Shown: positions 42,870 to 53,390, counted from the first letter of the stretch. The stretch: DNA of 64,000 nt from Bacteroidia bacterium (GCA_026391315.1 JAPLDT010000048.1:1-64000); one strand, 5' to 3'. The notes: a model not told the origin generated them from the letters alone. Numbers and translations are program-made.

Positions 42870-45800
42870 TTAATGTTCTGATTCTTTGATACTCTTGTAG
42901 GCCTCTTTTAATTCTTCACATGCCTGCATACAAACCTTTTCTACCTGTTTGACCAATTCAGGTATTTCATCTGTGTTTTGTCGTTTCCCAGCATTTTCCT
43001 GAATAATTTTTGCAATATTCTCAAAATTTGAATTTATACCGACTATCGCAAAAGAGGGAATCAGTTTATGCATTGCTTTGTACAATAAATTCCAATCTTT
43101 ATCCTGCAAACTCTGCTTCATCGAACTTATCAAGGGAGGTGTTTGTTCCAGATATATTGAGATCATTTCCATCATAAGAAGTGGGTCAGACTTCGTGCGA
43201 TGCCTTAAATAAGTCAAGTCTACGCATTTTGACTTTTCACTTTCTGACTTTTCCTGAAGGACTTCCTCAATAACGATTACATTCTTTTTTGCTAAAAATG
43301 GCTTTAATGACGCGGATTTATTCACAAGTCCTACCATTTTACTGTACAAAGACCATTCTTCAACTGGCTTTGAAATATAATCATTCATGCCAACAGCTTC
43401 GCATTTTCTTAAATCCACTGTAGTCACATCAGCTGTTAAGGCGATGATTGGTATTTTAGAATGCATCGTCTTGCGAATGTATTCTGTTGCTTCAAATCCA
43501 TTCATCTCAGGCATGTGTAAATCCATCAAAACAATATCGTAGGATTTAACTTGAAGTTTTTCAATAGCTATTTTCCCATTGGAAGCAATATCGCATTCAA
43601 ATCCGAAATCATCCAAAAGAGTTTTCATCAGCAGTTGATTGAGTGAGATGTCTTCCACCACCAACGCCTTTACATTTTTAATTTCAACATTCAATTCCTT
43701 TCTTTCTGCTTCCGCTGTCAATATTGTTTTTGCTTTTAAGAAGCTCAGGATAAAACTGAAGGTGGAGCCCTTTTCTATCTGACTTTTTACACTTATAGTT
43801 CCTCCTTGCGATTCAACCAGTTGTTTTACGATGGCGAGTCCTAATCCGGTTCCTCCATACATTTTTGAAATGCCCACTGAGGCCTGTTGGAAATTTTCAA
43901 ATATCTTTTCCAATTTATTTTCTGGAATTCCGATACCAGTATCTTCAATTCCAAATTCTATCGTTACTTTTTCTTCATCTTCATTTAGCATACTTACCCT
44001 TACCGTAATTTTCCCTCCGGATGTAAATTTGACGGCGTTGCTCATAAGATTCATAATAATTTGACGTAAACGCAAGGAATCGCCAAGTAAAACCTCCGGA
44101 ATCCTGTAGTCGTATTCCCTTACCAGTTCAGAATTTTTTTCCTGAATTTTTTTCTCAAATAAATGAAGAATGGCCGATACAGATGCCAACATTTTAAAAG
44201 GAGTTTGCTCAAAAATCATCTTCCCGGAATCAACTTTTGCCAGGTCCAATATATCATTGATGAGTTCAATTAAGGTATCGCCACTAATTTTGATGGCGTT
44301 TAAATATTCTTTTTGTTTTGCTGATAAATCTGTTCTCAATAACACTTTGGTAAATCCGATAATTGAATTCATTGGGGTCCGGATTTCGTGGCTCATGTTA
44401 GACAGAAATTGTTGCTTCGAATTCATCGCTTCTTCTGCAATTAATGTCTTCTTCTCTGCATTAATTTTTGCTTTAATCAATTCCTCTTTTGCAATTACGT
44501 GAGTGGTAACTTCATACGCAATAATGGTGACGCCCGAAATAGTTTCATCTGCTTCCTGATAGGGCTGATAAACCATATTGAAATAGACATTTTCTAATTT
44601 TCCCCTACGAACCAAGGGAATGAGAAGTTCGTGTCCCTGATAAGGAATACCTGTGGTAAAAACATTATCAAGCAGAGCAGGCACTGGCCCATCTTTAATT
44701 TCCGGCAAAATTTCAAACAGGGGTTTACCTTCAATACGTTTGCCTTTCCCCCAGATTTCTTTGATACTATCGTTAGCAAGTGAAATCACCCTATTTTTCC
44801 CTTTCAATATCGCAAAAGCAAAAGGTGAATGCATGAGCATCATGTTGTAACGTTTGTTGCTGTCTTCGATGAGTTTCAGCGCTTTCTTTTCTACTTCAAG
44901 TTGCTTTTCTAATGATTTAGTCTCTTTTACCTGAAGTTCGATCGCTAAACTCCTTACCTCAGTAATATCAATAATGGTGAGTACAATTAATTCTTCATTT
45001 TTACTTTGCTGAATAATTCGATGCGCGTTTAGCAGCATGATTCTGCGTCCAATAACAGGGAATGTATGTTCCACTTCAAAATTGTGAAAGCGAATATTTT
45101 TGGGAACGATCTCTTCGAGCAGTTCGCGCAGTCGCGGAATGTTCCACTGATTATTTCCCAAATTATACAAGGATATTCCTATACACTCATCTTCCGTAAC
45201 ATGAAATATTTTATAGAATGCTTTGTTGGCAGATTTAATTCGTATGTCTTTGTCAAGGACGAGCATAGGCTCCTGAACCGTGGATAGAATGGCTTCGTAA
45301 TAATTATACAATTCTTCTACTTGTTGGTTGCGTGCCAGTAACTCATAATTGCTGGTAGTAAGCTCTTCGTTGGTTGACTCAATTTCTTCTTTTGAAGTTT
45401 CCAATTCTTCATTCAGGCTTTGTAACTCTTCGTTACTGGAAACAATTTCTTCATTGGCACTTTGCAATTCTTCGAAGGCAATCTCCTGATCGTGCATGAT
45501 AGAACTCATGATAGAATGGGCAGCAGCCAGTTCATCTTCAAGTTTCTTTATCCTGCGGGCTTTTGCCACAGAGTCCTTGTTACCTGCATTACCTGATTGT
45601 TCCGGCATTTCCATTTGATGAACTGTAAACACGATCATCAACAATTGATCTTCGCCTTCTGCAATAAGCGGAACTACTTCTATATTCACTATGCTAACAC
45701 CACTCCCGACTTTATCGGGCTTCATTTCTATACTATTTATACTGACAGCTTGTTTTGTTTTAAAGGCCTGAGTAATAGCATTGCGTAGTTCAATGGAAAT

Positions 45801-47648
45801 CTCGGGCCGGGCCATTTTTAAAATATTCAATGTGGCTTTGCCTGAGGGGTGCTCTAAAAACATTTCGGTTGACCCTCTGAACATGAGTATTTCAAGATCG
45901 TGATTGATAATGACACTGGCAGGCATAAAGCGCACGAGCAAGGCAGCATCAAAAGCACTTCCAAGATTACCCTGTGGGGATGCAACTGCTTTTTTAGGGG
46001 GAATTGTTGTAACACTATTTGCTGGGGATGTAATAGCCGGAGAAATCAGAGGTGAAATATTCGGAATCCTGAATGAGCCCGAATTTTTTTTCCGCGAAAA
46101 GATCTTGAACTTTTTATTCAACGGAGTGAAAAGATCTTCATAGGTCCCGATGGTTTCAGATTTGCCAAGCATCAGGCATCCACCCTCATTTAAAGCATAA
46201 TGAAAAGTGGAAAGTACTTTTTTCTGGGCTGAATTGTCAAGATAGATGAGCAGGTTACGGCAACTGATAAAATCCATACGTGAAAATGGAGGATCTCTTA
46301 AAAGATTGTGCTGAGCAAAAACACAAACATCGCGCAGTGCTTTGGATATGCGATACTTTTCCTTCGATTTGATAAAAAACTGTTGAAGCCGTTTGGGGGA
46401 AACATTTTTTAGTTGCTGGACGGAATACTCTCCTATGCGGGCATCATTGATTGCCATTGAGCTAAGGTCAGAAGCAAAAATCTGAAAAGGAATTTTGTAG
46501 TTGCTTTTCTCCTGTAATTCCAGCAACAACATTGCAATGGAGTAAACTTCCTCACCTGTGGAACAGGCGGCTACCCAGATACGCAAGGTTTCATCTTTTG
46601 TTTTGCTTTTAAGCAAACGGGGCAAAACCGATTTCTTTAAAAGCAAAAAGGCATCTGTATCCCTGAAAAAGCCGGTCACATTGATGAGTAAGTCTTGGTA
46701 CAACAAATCCACTTCATCATTTGATTGCCAAAGCAACTCAGTATATTGTATGATTGTTTTTATTTTATGAATCAACATCCTTCGCAGCATTCGCCTCTTG
46801 ATGGTGTTCATTTTGTAGTGACTGAAATCAATATTCTTCTTTTTTAGTAAAAGCCGAAGAATATTTTTCAAATAGGGATTACTATTTTCTATCCCATCTT
46901 CAGGTGCATTATTAACTTCATGTCGTCTGATCAAAGGATGTTTGCTTATCCAGTTTAACTTTGTCGCAATTTCTTTGGGCGATAAAACAAAATCAACCAC
47001 CCCTTCTTCAATCGCTGAATGAGGCATACTCGTAAATCTTGCTGAATCGTCCTGGGCAAAAGTGATACCTCCTGCTTCTTTTATTTCTTTCAGCCCGCGT
47101 GTGCCATCGCTTGCACTGCCAGATAACACAATGCCGATAACATTTTCCTTGCGCGCGTCTGCCAAGGATGAAAACAGCACATCAATGGACAGGTTCGTGG
47201 TCTTGCCTGTGGACCTGGGAATTAATTTAATATGGCCATCCGTCACCTCAATTTCTTTATCGGCAGGAATCACATACACATTGTTTGATTCCATCTTCTC
47301 CATATCATCAATCTCCTGAACAACCATTTCAGTTACTTTTGACAATATTGATGTAAGCAGACTTTTGTGGTCAGGACTTAGATGTTGCACATAAATGTAA
47401 ACCATTCCTGTGGTGGGAGATAGATTTTCCAACAGCTGTGTTACCGCTTCCAATCCACCAGCAGAAGCCCCGATCGCGACGACTGTAAAGAGTTTTCCCT
47501 TACTTTCGGAACTGGCAAGAGCCTTTGTGCGTTCAACTTTAACGCCCTCTTTCTTCCCGGTTTCGCTACTTTTCTTTTCCGACCGGGCAGTTGATGCTTC
47601 TTTTTTAGAAACATCCGTTTTTGTAGTGTTGAGTGTTATTGGTTTCAT
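42870..47648 (-). CDS. CheB-CheR-PAS hybrid histidine kinase with receiver and HPt
   Basis: 1592-residue signalling fusion without membrane segments. The order is: lysine/glutamate-rich N-terminus (1-50); CheB methylesterase (about 55-235) with catalytic Ser62 (IGASAGG), His89 (YVQHLS) and Asp181 (SGSASDG); CheR N-terminal and methyltransferase domains (about 250-510) with WVAACSTGEEVYSIAML; a long coiled coil (about 690-790) of NEELQS/NEELTTS repeats; PAS (about 795-915) and PAS (about 935-1060); HisKA with phospho-His1087 in MSHEIRTPMNS; HATPase_c (NLMSNAVKFT, DTGIGIPE, GGTGLGLAIVK); receiver with Asp1376 in VLMDLHMPEMNG; and HPt-like domain with His1527 in KAMHKLIPS. It combines receptor-modifying and phosphorelay functions. 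No chemotaxis receptors or CheA are nearby. Confidence 0.93.
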   Translation of the reverse strand: MKPITLNTTKTDVSKKEASTARSEKKSSETGKKEGVKVERTKALASSESKGKLFTVVAIGASAGGLEAVTQLLENLSPTTGMVYIYVQHLSPDHKSLLTSILSKVTEMVVQEIDDMEKMESNNVYVIPADKEIEVTDGHIKLIPRSTGKTTNLSIDVLFSSLADARKENVIGIVLSGSASDGTRGLKEIKEAGGITFAQDDSARFTSMPHSAIEEGVVDFVLSPKEIATKLNWISKHPLIRRHEVNNAPEDGIENSNPYLKNILRLLLKKKNIDFSHYKMNTIKRRMLRRMLIHKIKTIIQYTELLWQSNDEVDLLYQDLLINVTGFFRDTDAFLLLKKSVLPRLLKSKTKDETLRIWVAACSTGEEVYSIAMLLLELQEKSNYKIPFQIFASDLSSMAINDARIGEYSVQQLKNVSPKRLQQFFIKSKEKYRISKALRDVCVFAQHNLLRDPPFSRMDFISCRNLLIYLDNSAQKKVLSTFHYALNEGGCLMLGKSETIGTYEDLFTPLNKKFKIFSRKKNSGSFRIPNISPLISPAITSPANSVTTIPPKKAVASPQGNLGSAFDAALLVRFMPASVIINHDLEILMFRGSTEMFLEHPSGKATLNILKMARPEISIELRNAITQAFKTKQAVSINSIEMKPDKVGSGVSIVNIEVVPLIAEGEDQLLMIVFTVHQMEMPEQSGNAGNKDSVAKARRIKKLEDELAAAHSIMSSIMHDQEIAFEELQSANEEIVSSNEELQSLNEELETSKEEIESTNEELTTSNYELLARNQQVEELYNYYEAILSTVQEPMLVLDKDIRIKSANKAFYKIFHVTEDECIGISLYNLGNNQWNIPRLRELLEEIVPKNIRFHNFEVEHTFPVIGRRIMLLNAHRIIQQSKNEELIVLTIIDITEVRSLAIELQVKETKSLEKQLEVEKKALKLIEDSNKRYNMMLMHSPFAFAILKGKNRVISLANDSIKEIWGKGKRIEGKPLFEILPEIKDGPVPALLDNVFTTGIPYQGHELLIPLVRRGKLENVYFNMVYQPYQEADETISGVTIIAYEVTTHVIAKEELIKAKINAEKKTLIAEEAMNSKQQFLSNMSHEIRTPMNSIIGFTKVLLRTDLSAKQKEYLNAIKISGDTLIELINDILDLAKVDSGKMIFEQTPFKMLASVSAILHLFEKKIQEKNSELVREYDYRIPEVLLGDSLRLRQIIMNLMSNAVKFTSGGKITVRVSMLNEDEEKVTIEFGIEDTGIGIPENKLEKIFENFQQASVGISKMYGGTGLGLAIVKQLVESQGGTISVKSQIEKGSTFSFILSFLKAKTILTAEAERKELNVEIKNVKALVVEDISLNQLLMKTLLDDFGFECDIASNGKIAIEKLQVKSYDIVLMDLHMPEMNGFEATEYIRKTMHSKIPIIALTADVTTVDLRKCEAVGMNDYISKPVEEWSLYSKMVGLVNKSASLKPFLAKKNVIVIEEVLQEKSESEKSKCVDLTYLRHRTKSDPLLMMEMISIYLEQTPPLISSMKQSLQDKDWNLLYKAMHKLIPSFAIVGINSNFENIAKIIQENAGKRQNTDEIPELVKQVEKVCMQACEELKEAYKSIKESEH

Positions 47649-48011
47649 TCAGGTCGATATGTTTGTAAGGGAGGAGAGTACAATGCAGAAATGGCGTGAT
47701 CGTCCATACGGAAAAAGATCCAGGGAGGTGTTTCAATTGGTAAATTTAATCAAGTTCTTTGAGAAAAAGAAACACCAGGGGGGCAAAAGTTCCAGACAGG
47801 GGTAGAATCGTTTTGTCAAACCTCTCCAGTCGGACAAACAATCCAAAAATTGTCAAAACAGGAGAGAGAATGATCACCAATGCTTTGTGCATCGGTAAAC
47901 ACTGAAATGTGTGAAAAATATAACTTTAATCAAAAGTTATGTAACTCTTTTCCCCAGAACCGTATCCAATTTTGTCTTCAATTATCAATTCACTATTCAA
48001 ATTAAATATTT
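47649..48011. other. Intergenic region, no gene seen
   Basis: Divergent gap between the CheB-CheR fusion and the DUF6496 gene. No ORF in it resembles a protein, and no palindrome or exact promoter box stands out. It must hold the promoters of both genes. Confidence 0.3.
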
Positions 48012-48197
48012 ATGTCTAAATATTCCAAAAAAGCCCAGGAAAAGATTGAGAAGGTTATGCATGAATTCAAGCACGGAGAATTAAAATCAGGAAAAGACGG
48101 TAAAGGTGGAACCGTAAAGAGCCGGGACCAGGCTATAGCCATCGGTATAAGCGAGGCGCGACATGCGGGGCTAAAAGTTCCTAAAGAAAATTCTTAA
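48012..48197 (+). CDS. DUF6496 small basic protein
   Basis: 61-residue lysine-rich protein of the DUF6496 type: MHEFKHGELKSGKDGKGGTVKSRDQAIAIGISEARHAGLKVPKE. The motif KHGxLKSG...GxxVKSRxQAIAIxxSEARxAG is strongly conserved in many bacteria. The charge and the small size suggest nucleic acid contact, but no function is established. Sixty-three bases separate it from the M6 protease gene, with no evidence for a shared role. Confidence 0.82.
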   Translation: MSKYSKKAQEKIEKVMHEFKHGELKSGKDGKGGTVKSRDQAIAIGISEARHAGLKVPKENS

Positions 48198-48260
48198 TTG
48201 GAATCTGTTGCAGTTAGAAAGTTGCTAAAAATTTCTTAACGTTGTTACGAGATTGTGAAT

Positions 48261-50885
48261 ATGAGAAAGCTATGTTTGTTCCTGTTTTCATGCATTATTT
48301 TGATTGCGAACAATCATTCAGCATTTGGTGTTACTGCTTATCCTTTCGCCATTGAGATTACTCAACCAGATGGTTCAAAGATTATGATCATCCCCAAAGG
48401 GGACGAACATATTAAATGGGCCCAGACTGTTGATGGATATTCGATCATGCGCAATAGCAAAGGTATTTATGAATACACCAAGCTTAGCCCTGCCATGGAT
48501 ATGATCCCTTCAGGTGTTCAAGTGAAAAATGTACTGGAAAGAAGCAGCTCGGATATTCAATTTTTAAACAATACACCTAAAGGGCTTGTCTATTCAAAAA
48601 GTCAGGTTGGGGTGATGAAAAGCATCTCCCGGATGTATCAGAAGAACGCACTGAAGGCTTTCCCAACTTCTGGTTCAAGAAAATTGATTTGCATTTTGAT
48701 TGGATTTACCGATCTGGCATTTACAAAAACAAAAGCCGATTTCGAAAACCTATTTAATCAGGTAGGGTATTCTGTTGATGGTGCAACCGGAAGTGTCTTT
48801 GATTACTATAAGGAAAATTCTTACAACCAGCTTAATTTAGCAGTTACCGTTGCCGGTCCGTTCACGGCTGCCCATAACATGGCCTATTATGGCGCCAATG
48901 ATGCCAGTGGAAGCGATGTAAATCCGGAGGCTTTGATTACTGAAGCTGTAACCCTGGCGGATCCTTTTGTTAACTATGCCGATTTTGACAATGACAATAA
49001 CGGGACAGTTGACGGGGTTTTTGTGATTCATGCAGGTTACGGAGAAGAGGCAGGTGCATCGTCCAATACCATTTGGGCACATACCTCGTCAATTCCGCCT
49101 TTAACTCTTGATGGAAAGACAGTTAGTGACTATGCATGCTCATCAGAGTTAAGAGGGGCGAGTGGGACAGGATTAACCCGTATTGGTGTAATATGCCATG
49201 AGTTTGGACATATATTGGGTACGATGGATTTCTATGATACAAACTTTACCACCAATGGATCATATGACGGCACCGGTGATTGGGACATCATGGGTAATGG
49301 TTCCTGGAATAACAATGGAACGACACCGGCACATCATAACCCATACACCAAGATATTTGTTTATGGATGGGCAACAACAAAAACATTCACTTCAGGGGCA
49401 AATATTACACTGAACAATGCCGAGCAGAACAGTAATAGCTTCTATTTGATCAATACGACTACTTTAAATGAATATTTTTTGTTAGAAAACAGGCAAAGGC
49501 AAAAGTTTGACAGCTATATTCCCGGACACGGTATGATTATTTACCATGTAGACGGTAATTATATCAGTACCGCGGCAGATGCAATTAATGTAGGTAGTCA
49601 CCAGGGGATGTATCCTGTTTGTGCCAATGCAACGGGTCTTCCTCCAGCCACATATGGAGTAATCAACAGCAACGGGTTACCATTCCCCGGATCAGGCAAT
49701 AAAACATCTTTTACAGATACGACAATTCCCAATGCATTGTCGTGGGCCTCTGCCAACACCAATAGCCCCATCACCAACATCACGGAGGATAATATCAATA
49801 AGACTGTATCATTTACTGCCCCAACATTCGCAAATCGTCCTGTTTCCCCATCTGCAAATCCTGCCACAAATATTCTTCAGACAAGTTGTGACGCAAACTG
49901 GAATACTTCCGCCAATGCAACTGGTTATCGGCTGGATGTTGCCACAAATATTGGATTTACAACTTTCGTTGCCGGATTTAATGACAAAGATGTTGGCAAT
50001 GTTAAAACCTTTCATGTTTCAGGATTAAATGCTAGAACAGGATACTATTACAGGATAAGAGCTTATAATATTGGCGGGATATCTGATAATTCGAATATAA
50101 TTACCCTAAAAACATTATCTAATCCACCTGCTGCGCCGGCCAAACTCACTGCAGTTTCGTGCAATAATCTGGTTACGCTAAAATGGAGAAAGGACAACGA
50201 ACCCTATTTCCTTCGCTACCGCATCTATGCTGGAACTACAAATAATCCAACAACAAAAATAGATTCCACCACAACCAATAGCTCCGATACCATAAAAGTT
50301 ATTTCCGGGCTCACCCATGGTCAGACCTATTATTTCAGGGTAACTGCTGTCAACGATGATGGACCCGAAAGCGCCTTTAGCAACCAGGTATCACCACTTG
50401 TCAAAACAGGAGTAATCCCAGTAATTAAAGCTAAATGGGGTGATGTATTGATATGTTTCAATGTGGGCGATTCAATTGTCAGTTACCAGTGGTACAAGGG
50501 TAACTCACTGATTCCGGATGCGCTTAAACAGTATTATGCAACAAACAAGCTACCCGGCTCCTATTCGGTTGAGACCATAGATTTCGAGGGGTGTCAAAAT
50601 TCCTCCAATACAATTTCAGCTTTAGGACTGAAATCACTTACCCTCTATCCAAATCCGGCAACAGTTAGTTTCTCACTGAAATTAAATGATCCAACGGATG
50701 GGACAGCCATCATCAGTATATTGAATTTTTCCGGTATAAAAGTGATGGAATTCCATGCCGAAAATATGAACAATGAATTGCTTAAAGTAATCCCGGTAGG
50801 CAATTTAGAGGCTGGAATCTATGTTGTTCAGGTGTTGCTGAACCAAAAAGATATCTATTCAGCAAAGATCGTTGTCAAAAAGTAG
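48261..50885 (+). CDS. M6-family metalloprotease secreted by T9SS
   Basis: 874-residue secreted protease. A signal peptide (MRKLCLFLFSCIILIANNHSAFG) precedes a proregion with QPDGSKIMIIPKGDEHIKWAQTVDGYSI, common to M6 (immune inhibitor A-like) proteases. The catalytic zinc site is HEFGHILGTMD (His313, Glu314, His317) with DWDIMGNGSW following. Two fibronectin type III domains lie at about 525-615 and 620-715, then an immunoglobulin-like stretch, and a type A sorting domain (LYPNPATVSFSLKL...EAGIYVVQVLLNQKDIYSAKIVVKK) in the last 75 residues. It is therefore exported across the outer membrane and probably surface-attached or released to digest external protein. The ATG at 48261 is preferred over the GTG at 48255. 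Confidence 0.93.
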   Translation: MRKLCLFLFSCIILIANNHSAFGVTAYPFAIEITQPDGSKIMIIPKGDEHIKWAQTVDGYSIMRNSKGIYEYTKLSPAMDMIPSGVQVKNVLERSSSDIQFLNNTPKGLVYSKSQVGVMKSISRMYQKNALKAFPTSGSRKLICILIGFTDLAFTKTKADFENLFNQVGYSVDGATGSVFDYYKENSYNQLNLAVTVAGPFTAAHNMAYYGANDASGSDVNPEALITEAVTLADPFVNYADFDNDNNGTVDGVFVIHAGYGEEAGASSNTIWAHTSSIPPLTLDGKTVSDYACSSELRGASGTGLTRIGVICHEFGHILGTMDFYDTNFTTNGSYDGTGDWDIMGNGSWNNNGTTPAHHNPYTKIFVYGWATTKTFTSGANITLNNAEQNSNSFYLINTTTLNEYFLLENRQRQKFDSYIPGHGMIIYHVDGNYISTAADAINVGSHQGMYPVCANATGLPPATYGVINSNGLPFPGSGNKTSFTDTTIPNALSWASANTNSPITNITEDNINKTVSFTAPTFANRPVSPSANPATNILQTSCDANWNTSANATGYRLDVATNIGFTTFVAGFNDKDVGNVKTFHVSGLNARTGYYYRIRAYNIGGISDNSNIITLKTLSNPPAAPAKLTAVSCNNLVTLKWRKDNEPYFLRYRIYAGTTNNPTTKIDSTTTNSSDTIKVISGLTHGQTYYFRVTAVNDDGPESAFSNQVSPLVKTGVIPVIKAKWGDVLICFNVGDSIVSYQWYKGNSLIPDALKQYYATNKLPGSYSVETIDFEGCQNSSNTISALGLKSLTLYPNPATVSFSLKLNDPTDGTAIISILNFSGIKVMEFHAENMNNELLKVIPVGNLEAGIYVVQVLLNQKDIYSAKIVVKK

Positions 50886-50913
50886 GTGGTATAATAAGTA
50901 ACATACGATTAGC

Positions 50914-51801
50914 ATGAGATTTTCATCAACAGTATTACGACAACTCCTTTTCACGACATTTCTGATGTTCGGTTCTTATCTTGAAACCATTTCTCAGGAG
51001 GCCGATAGCAGCAAAGTTAAACATCCGGGTCTTTTTGTTGGCTTTACTTTGGGTACAGTTCAGTCTCAGATCAAAAATGAAGGAATACTATCCGTTTCAG
51101 ATATTTATTCCGGCAGGAAGAGTAGTTTCATGGGAACTTTGGAAATTGGATACTTCTTTTCGGATTATATAGGACTATCCTCCGGAATCGGGTTCATTTC
51201 GGCCAATGGGCAGGTTACCCTCAGTTCCTATCAAAATAAGTTTAACACCACCGATTCCGAGAATGAAGCCTACGAAAGGCAAGTTTCGGGCACCAATATG
51301 AAAGAGGTGCAGAATATCGGGTTTTTAAGTGCCCCGATTATTCTGAATATCCGGTTACCTCTCAATAAGAAGATTGGGTTTTTCTTGCAAACAGGTATAG
51401 ATGTGTCAGTTCCAATCACTAAAAATTACCACAGCAGCGGAACCTTCACCTATAAAGGATATTATCCTGCATACAATGTCCTTCTCGAAAATCTTCCCGC
51501 TTACGGTTTCCCAAGCAACGCAAATATTGTCATTGATGGGAAATTAGAACTAAAACCACTCTGTTTTGATGCCATTGCCTCTGCTGGATTTGATTTTTTT
51601 ATACAGAAGAATATGCAGATTGCGATCGCAGCCTGCTATAATCAATCACTTTCCAACATCTCAGCGTACACTTTACCTGACAAATTCCAGCTTTCAACAG
51701 ATGTGAATCAGATGAACAGCTTTATGGGGGGAAGCAGCAAATCAACTGTTCAGTCAATGGGACTGAAAATCACGTTAAGGTATTTTCTGACCAAATATTA
51801 A
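50914..51801 (+). CDS. Outer-membrane beta-barrel protein (PorT/OMP_b-brl-like)
   Basis: 295-residue exported protein with signal (MRFSSTVLRQLLFTTFLMFGSYLETISQ) and about eight to ten amphipathic strands: GLFVGFTLGTVQS, FMGTLEIGYFFSDYIGLSSGIGFISANGQVTLS, FLSAPIILNIRLPLNKKIGFFLQTGIDVSVPI and a final LKITLRYFLTKY. It fits the porin-like small barrels of Bacteroidota (OMP_b-brl_2). It begins 28 bases after the metalloprotease stop, so the two genes are likely co-transcribed, but a functional link to that protease is not shown. Confidence 0.75.
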   Translation: MRFSSTVLRQLLFTTFLMFGSYLETISQEADSSKVKHPGLFVGFTLGTVQSQIKNEGILSVSDIYSGRKSSFMGTLEIGYFFSDYIGLSSGIGFISANGQVTLSSYQNKFNTTDSENEAYERQVSGTNMKEVQNIGFLSAPIILNIRLPLNKKIGFFLQTGIDVSVPITKNYHSSGTFTYKGYYPAYNVLLENLPAYGFPSNANIVIDGKLELKPLCFDAIASAGFDFFIQKNMQIAIAACYNQSLSNISAYTLPDKFQLSTDVNQMNSFMGGSSKSTVQSMGLKITLRYFLTKY

Positions 51802-51970
51802 CGATAGTCAACCGGTATTGTGCAAACGTTCCAAAGTCCTGTATGATAATTGCAATCAAGATGGCTTGTTGAACAAAAGTGTCTCAATTCCCAACAATTG
51901 TGCTTTAATCATTAAATTAGCTCCAAAATTTTTGGTTGTAAACAATTTTAATAGCATACACAAACATCTC

Positions 51971-52939
51971 ATGAAAAAATCATTCAATTTCGTAATTCCT
52001 TCAGCCCGACTCCTGGTAGTTCTGGCTATCTTGTTTTGCTCGTCTATTGAATCCAAAAGCCAATATTCAACACTGAAAAAAGTATCAGTTTTGGAAGGAA
52101 GATGGGATATGACCCTAGTGATGGATGGGAAAGAATTTCCATCCTGGCTTGAGGTAGAACATTCTGGTTTGCATACACTTGTTGGTCGGTTCGTATATGC
52201 CAACGGAAGCGCCCGGCCAATTTCAAAAGTGAATTTTGACGGCCAAAAATTCAGTTTCAAAATTCCTCCGCAATGGGAATCGGAGTCAAAAGACCTGGAG
52301 TTTGAAGGTTCCTTCACTGACAAGGGACTTACAGGCACCCTGTTTTATACGGATGGCAAAAAATACAACTGGACTGCCGTGCAGGCCCCGTCGCTGAAAA
52401 GGGAGGGCGAACCTGTCTGGGGTGAGCCAATTAATCTATTCAACGGTGTGGATTTAAAGGGATGGCATGCAACAGGCGAGAACCAATGGACAATCGAAGA
52501 GGGTATTTTAAGAAGCAAAAAATCAGGGTCAAACCTCGTAACTGACATGACTTTCACCGACTTCAAACTGCACATTGAATTTCGTTACCAGAAAGAGAGC
52601 AACAGTGGCGTTTATCTAAGGGGTCGGTATGAAGTGCAGATTGACGACAGCAAAGGGATGGATCCATGGGTAGGTCACCTGGGTGCCATTTATGGGTTCC
52701 TGACACCAAGCGAGATGGTGGCCAAGGATCCGGGTGTTTGGCAATCCTACGATATTACGCTGAGAGGAAGGATGGTCACTATCATTGCCAACAATAAACT
52801 TGTTATCTATAACCAGGAAATACCTGGAATTACCGGCGGCGCCATCAACAGCAAAGAAGGTGAGCCTGGTCCTATCTTACTGCAAGGAGATCATGGACCG
52901 ATAGATTACCGCAACATCATACTTACTCCGATTAAATAA
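51971..52939 (+). CDS. DUF1080 (3-keto-disaccharide hydrolase) domain protein
   Basis: 322-residue exported protein. A signal peptide (MKKSFNFVIPSARLLVVLAILFCSSIESKS) is followed by an N-terminal beta domain (about 38-130, VSVLEGRWDMTLVMDGKEFPSWLEVE...) and the C-terminal DUF1080 concanavalin-like domain (about 140-322) with the typical NLFNGVDLKGWHATGENQWTIEEGILRSKKSG and FKLHIEFRYQKESNSGVYLRGRYEVQIDD. DUF1080 has been linked with hydrolysis of 3-keto-glucosides. The start at 51971 is chosen because the 51 upstream codons in frame contain no signal. Confidence 0.86.
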   Translation: MKKSFNFVIPSARLLVVLAILFCSSIESKSQYSTLKKVSVLEGRWDMTLVMDGKEFPSWLEVEHSGLHTLVGRFVYANGSARPISKVNFDGQKFSFKIPPQWESESKDLEFEGSFTDKGLTGTLFYTDGKKYNWTAVQAPSLKREGEPVWGEPINLFNGVDLKGWHATGENQWTIEEGILRSKKSGSNLVTDMTFTDFKLHIEFRYQKESNSGVYLRGRYEVQIDDSKGMDPWVGHLGAIYGFLTPSEMVAKDPGVWQSYDITLRGRMVTIIANNKLVIYNQEIPGITGGAINSKEGEPGPILLQGDHGPIDYRNIILTPIK

Positions 52940-53012
52940 GGGTTACTTTAAACCCAAGATTTGGCAGTTAGCAACATTGAAAGTTGATCAGTAAAAAACA
53001 AATCATTTACAA

Positions 53013-53390
53013 ATGAAACTATTCTTAACAGCGGGGGCTATTAGTGGAGTTTTGGCCGTTCTGCTAGGAGCTTTTGGAGCTCATATGCTTAAACAAATGA
53101 TCACACCCGATATGCTTGAGGTTTATAAAACAGGAATTCAATACCAATTTTATCATACTTTCGCCTTGTTGTGCGCAGGTATCCTTATGAATTTCAACCC
53201 GTCTAAAGCCCTAAAATGGTCAGGTTACCTGTTCATTGCAGGAACCATTATTTTTTCAGGGTTTCTCTATCTTCTGGCGTTAACGGGAATTAAGGCACTT
53301 GGTATGATTGTCCCGATAGGCGGTTTAACATTGGTTGCTGCCTGGATTTGCCTTCTGGTTCATGTTCTGAATAGGAGGCATTTATCTTGA
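53013..53390 (+). CDS. DUF423 membrane protein
   Basis: 125-residue inner-membrane protein with four hydrophobic helices, of the YgdD/DUF423 family. Family sequence: AISGVLAVLLGAFGAHMLKQMITPDMLEVYKTGIQYQFYHTFALLCAGIL, with conserved GAFGAH and QYQFYHT. Function is not known for certain. It is a short stand-alone gene, followed by a strong bidirectional terminator. Confidence 0.9.
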   Translation: MKLFLTAGAISGVLAVLLGAFGAHMLKQMITPDMLEVYKTGIQYQFYHTFALLCAGILMNFNPSKALKWSGYLFIAGTIIFSGFLYLLALTGIKALGMIVPIGGLTLVAAWICLLVHVLNRRHLS

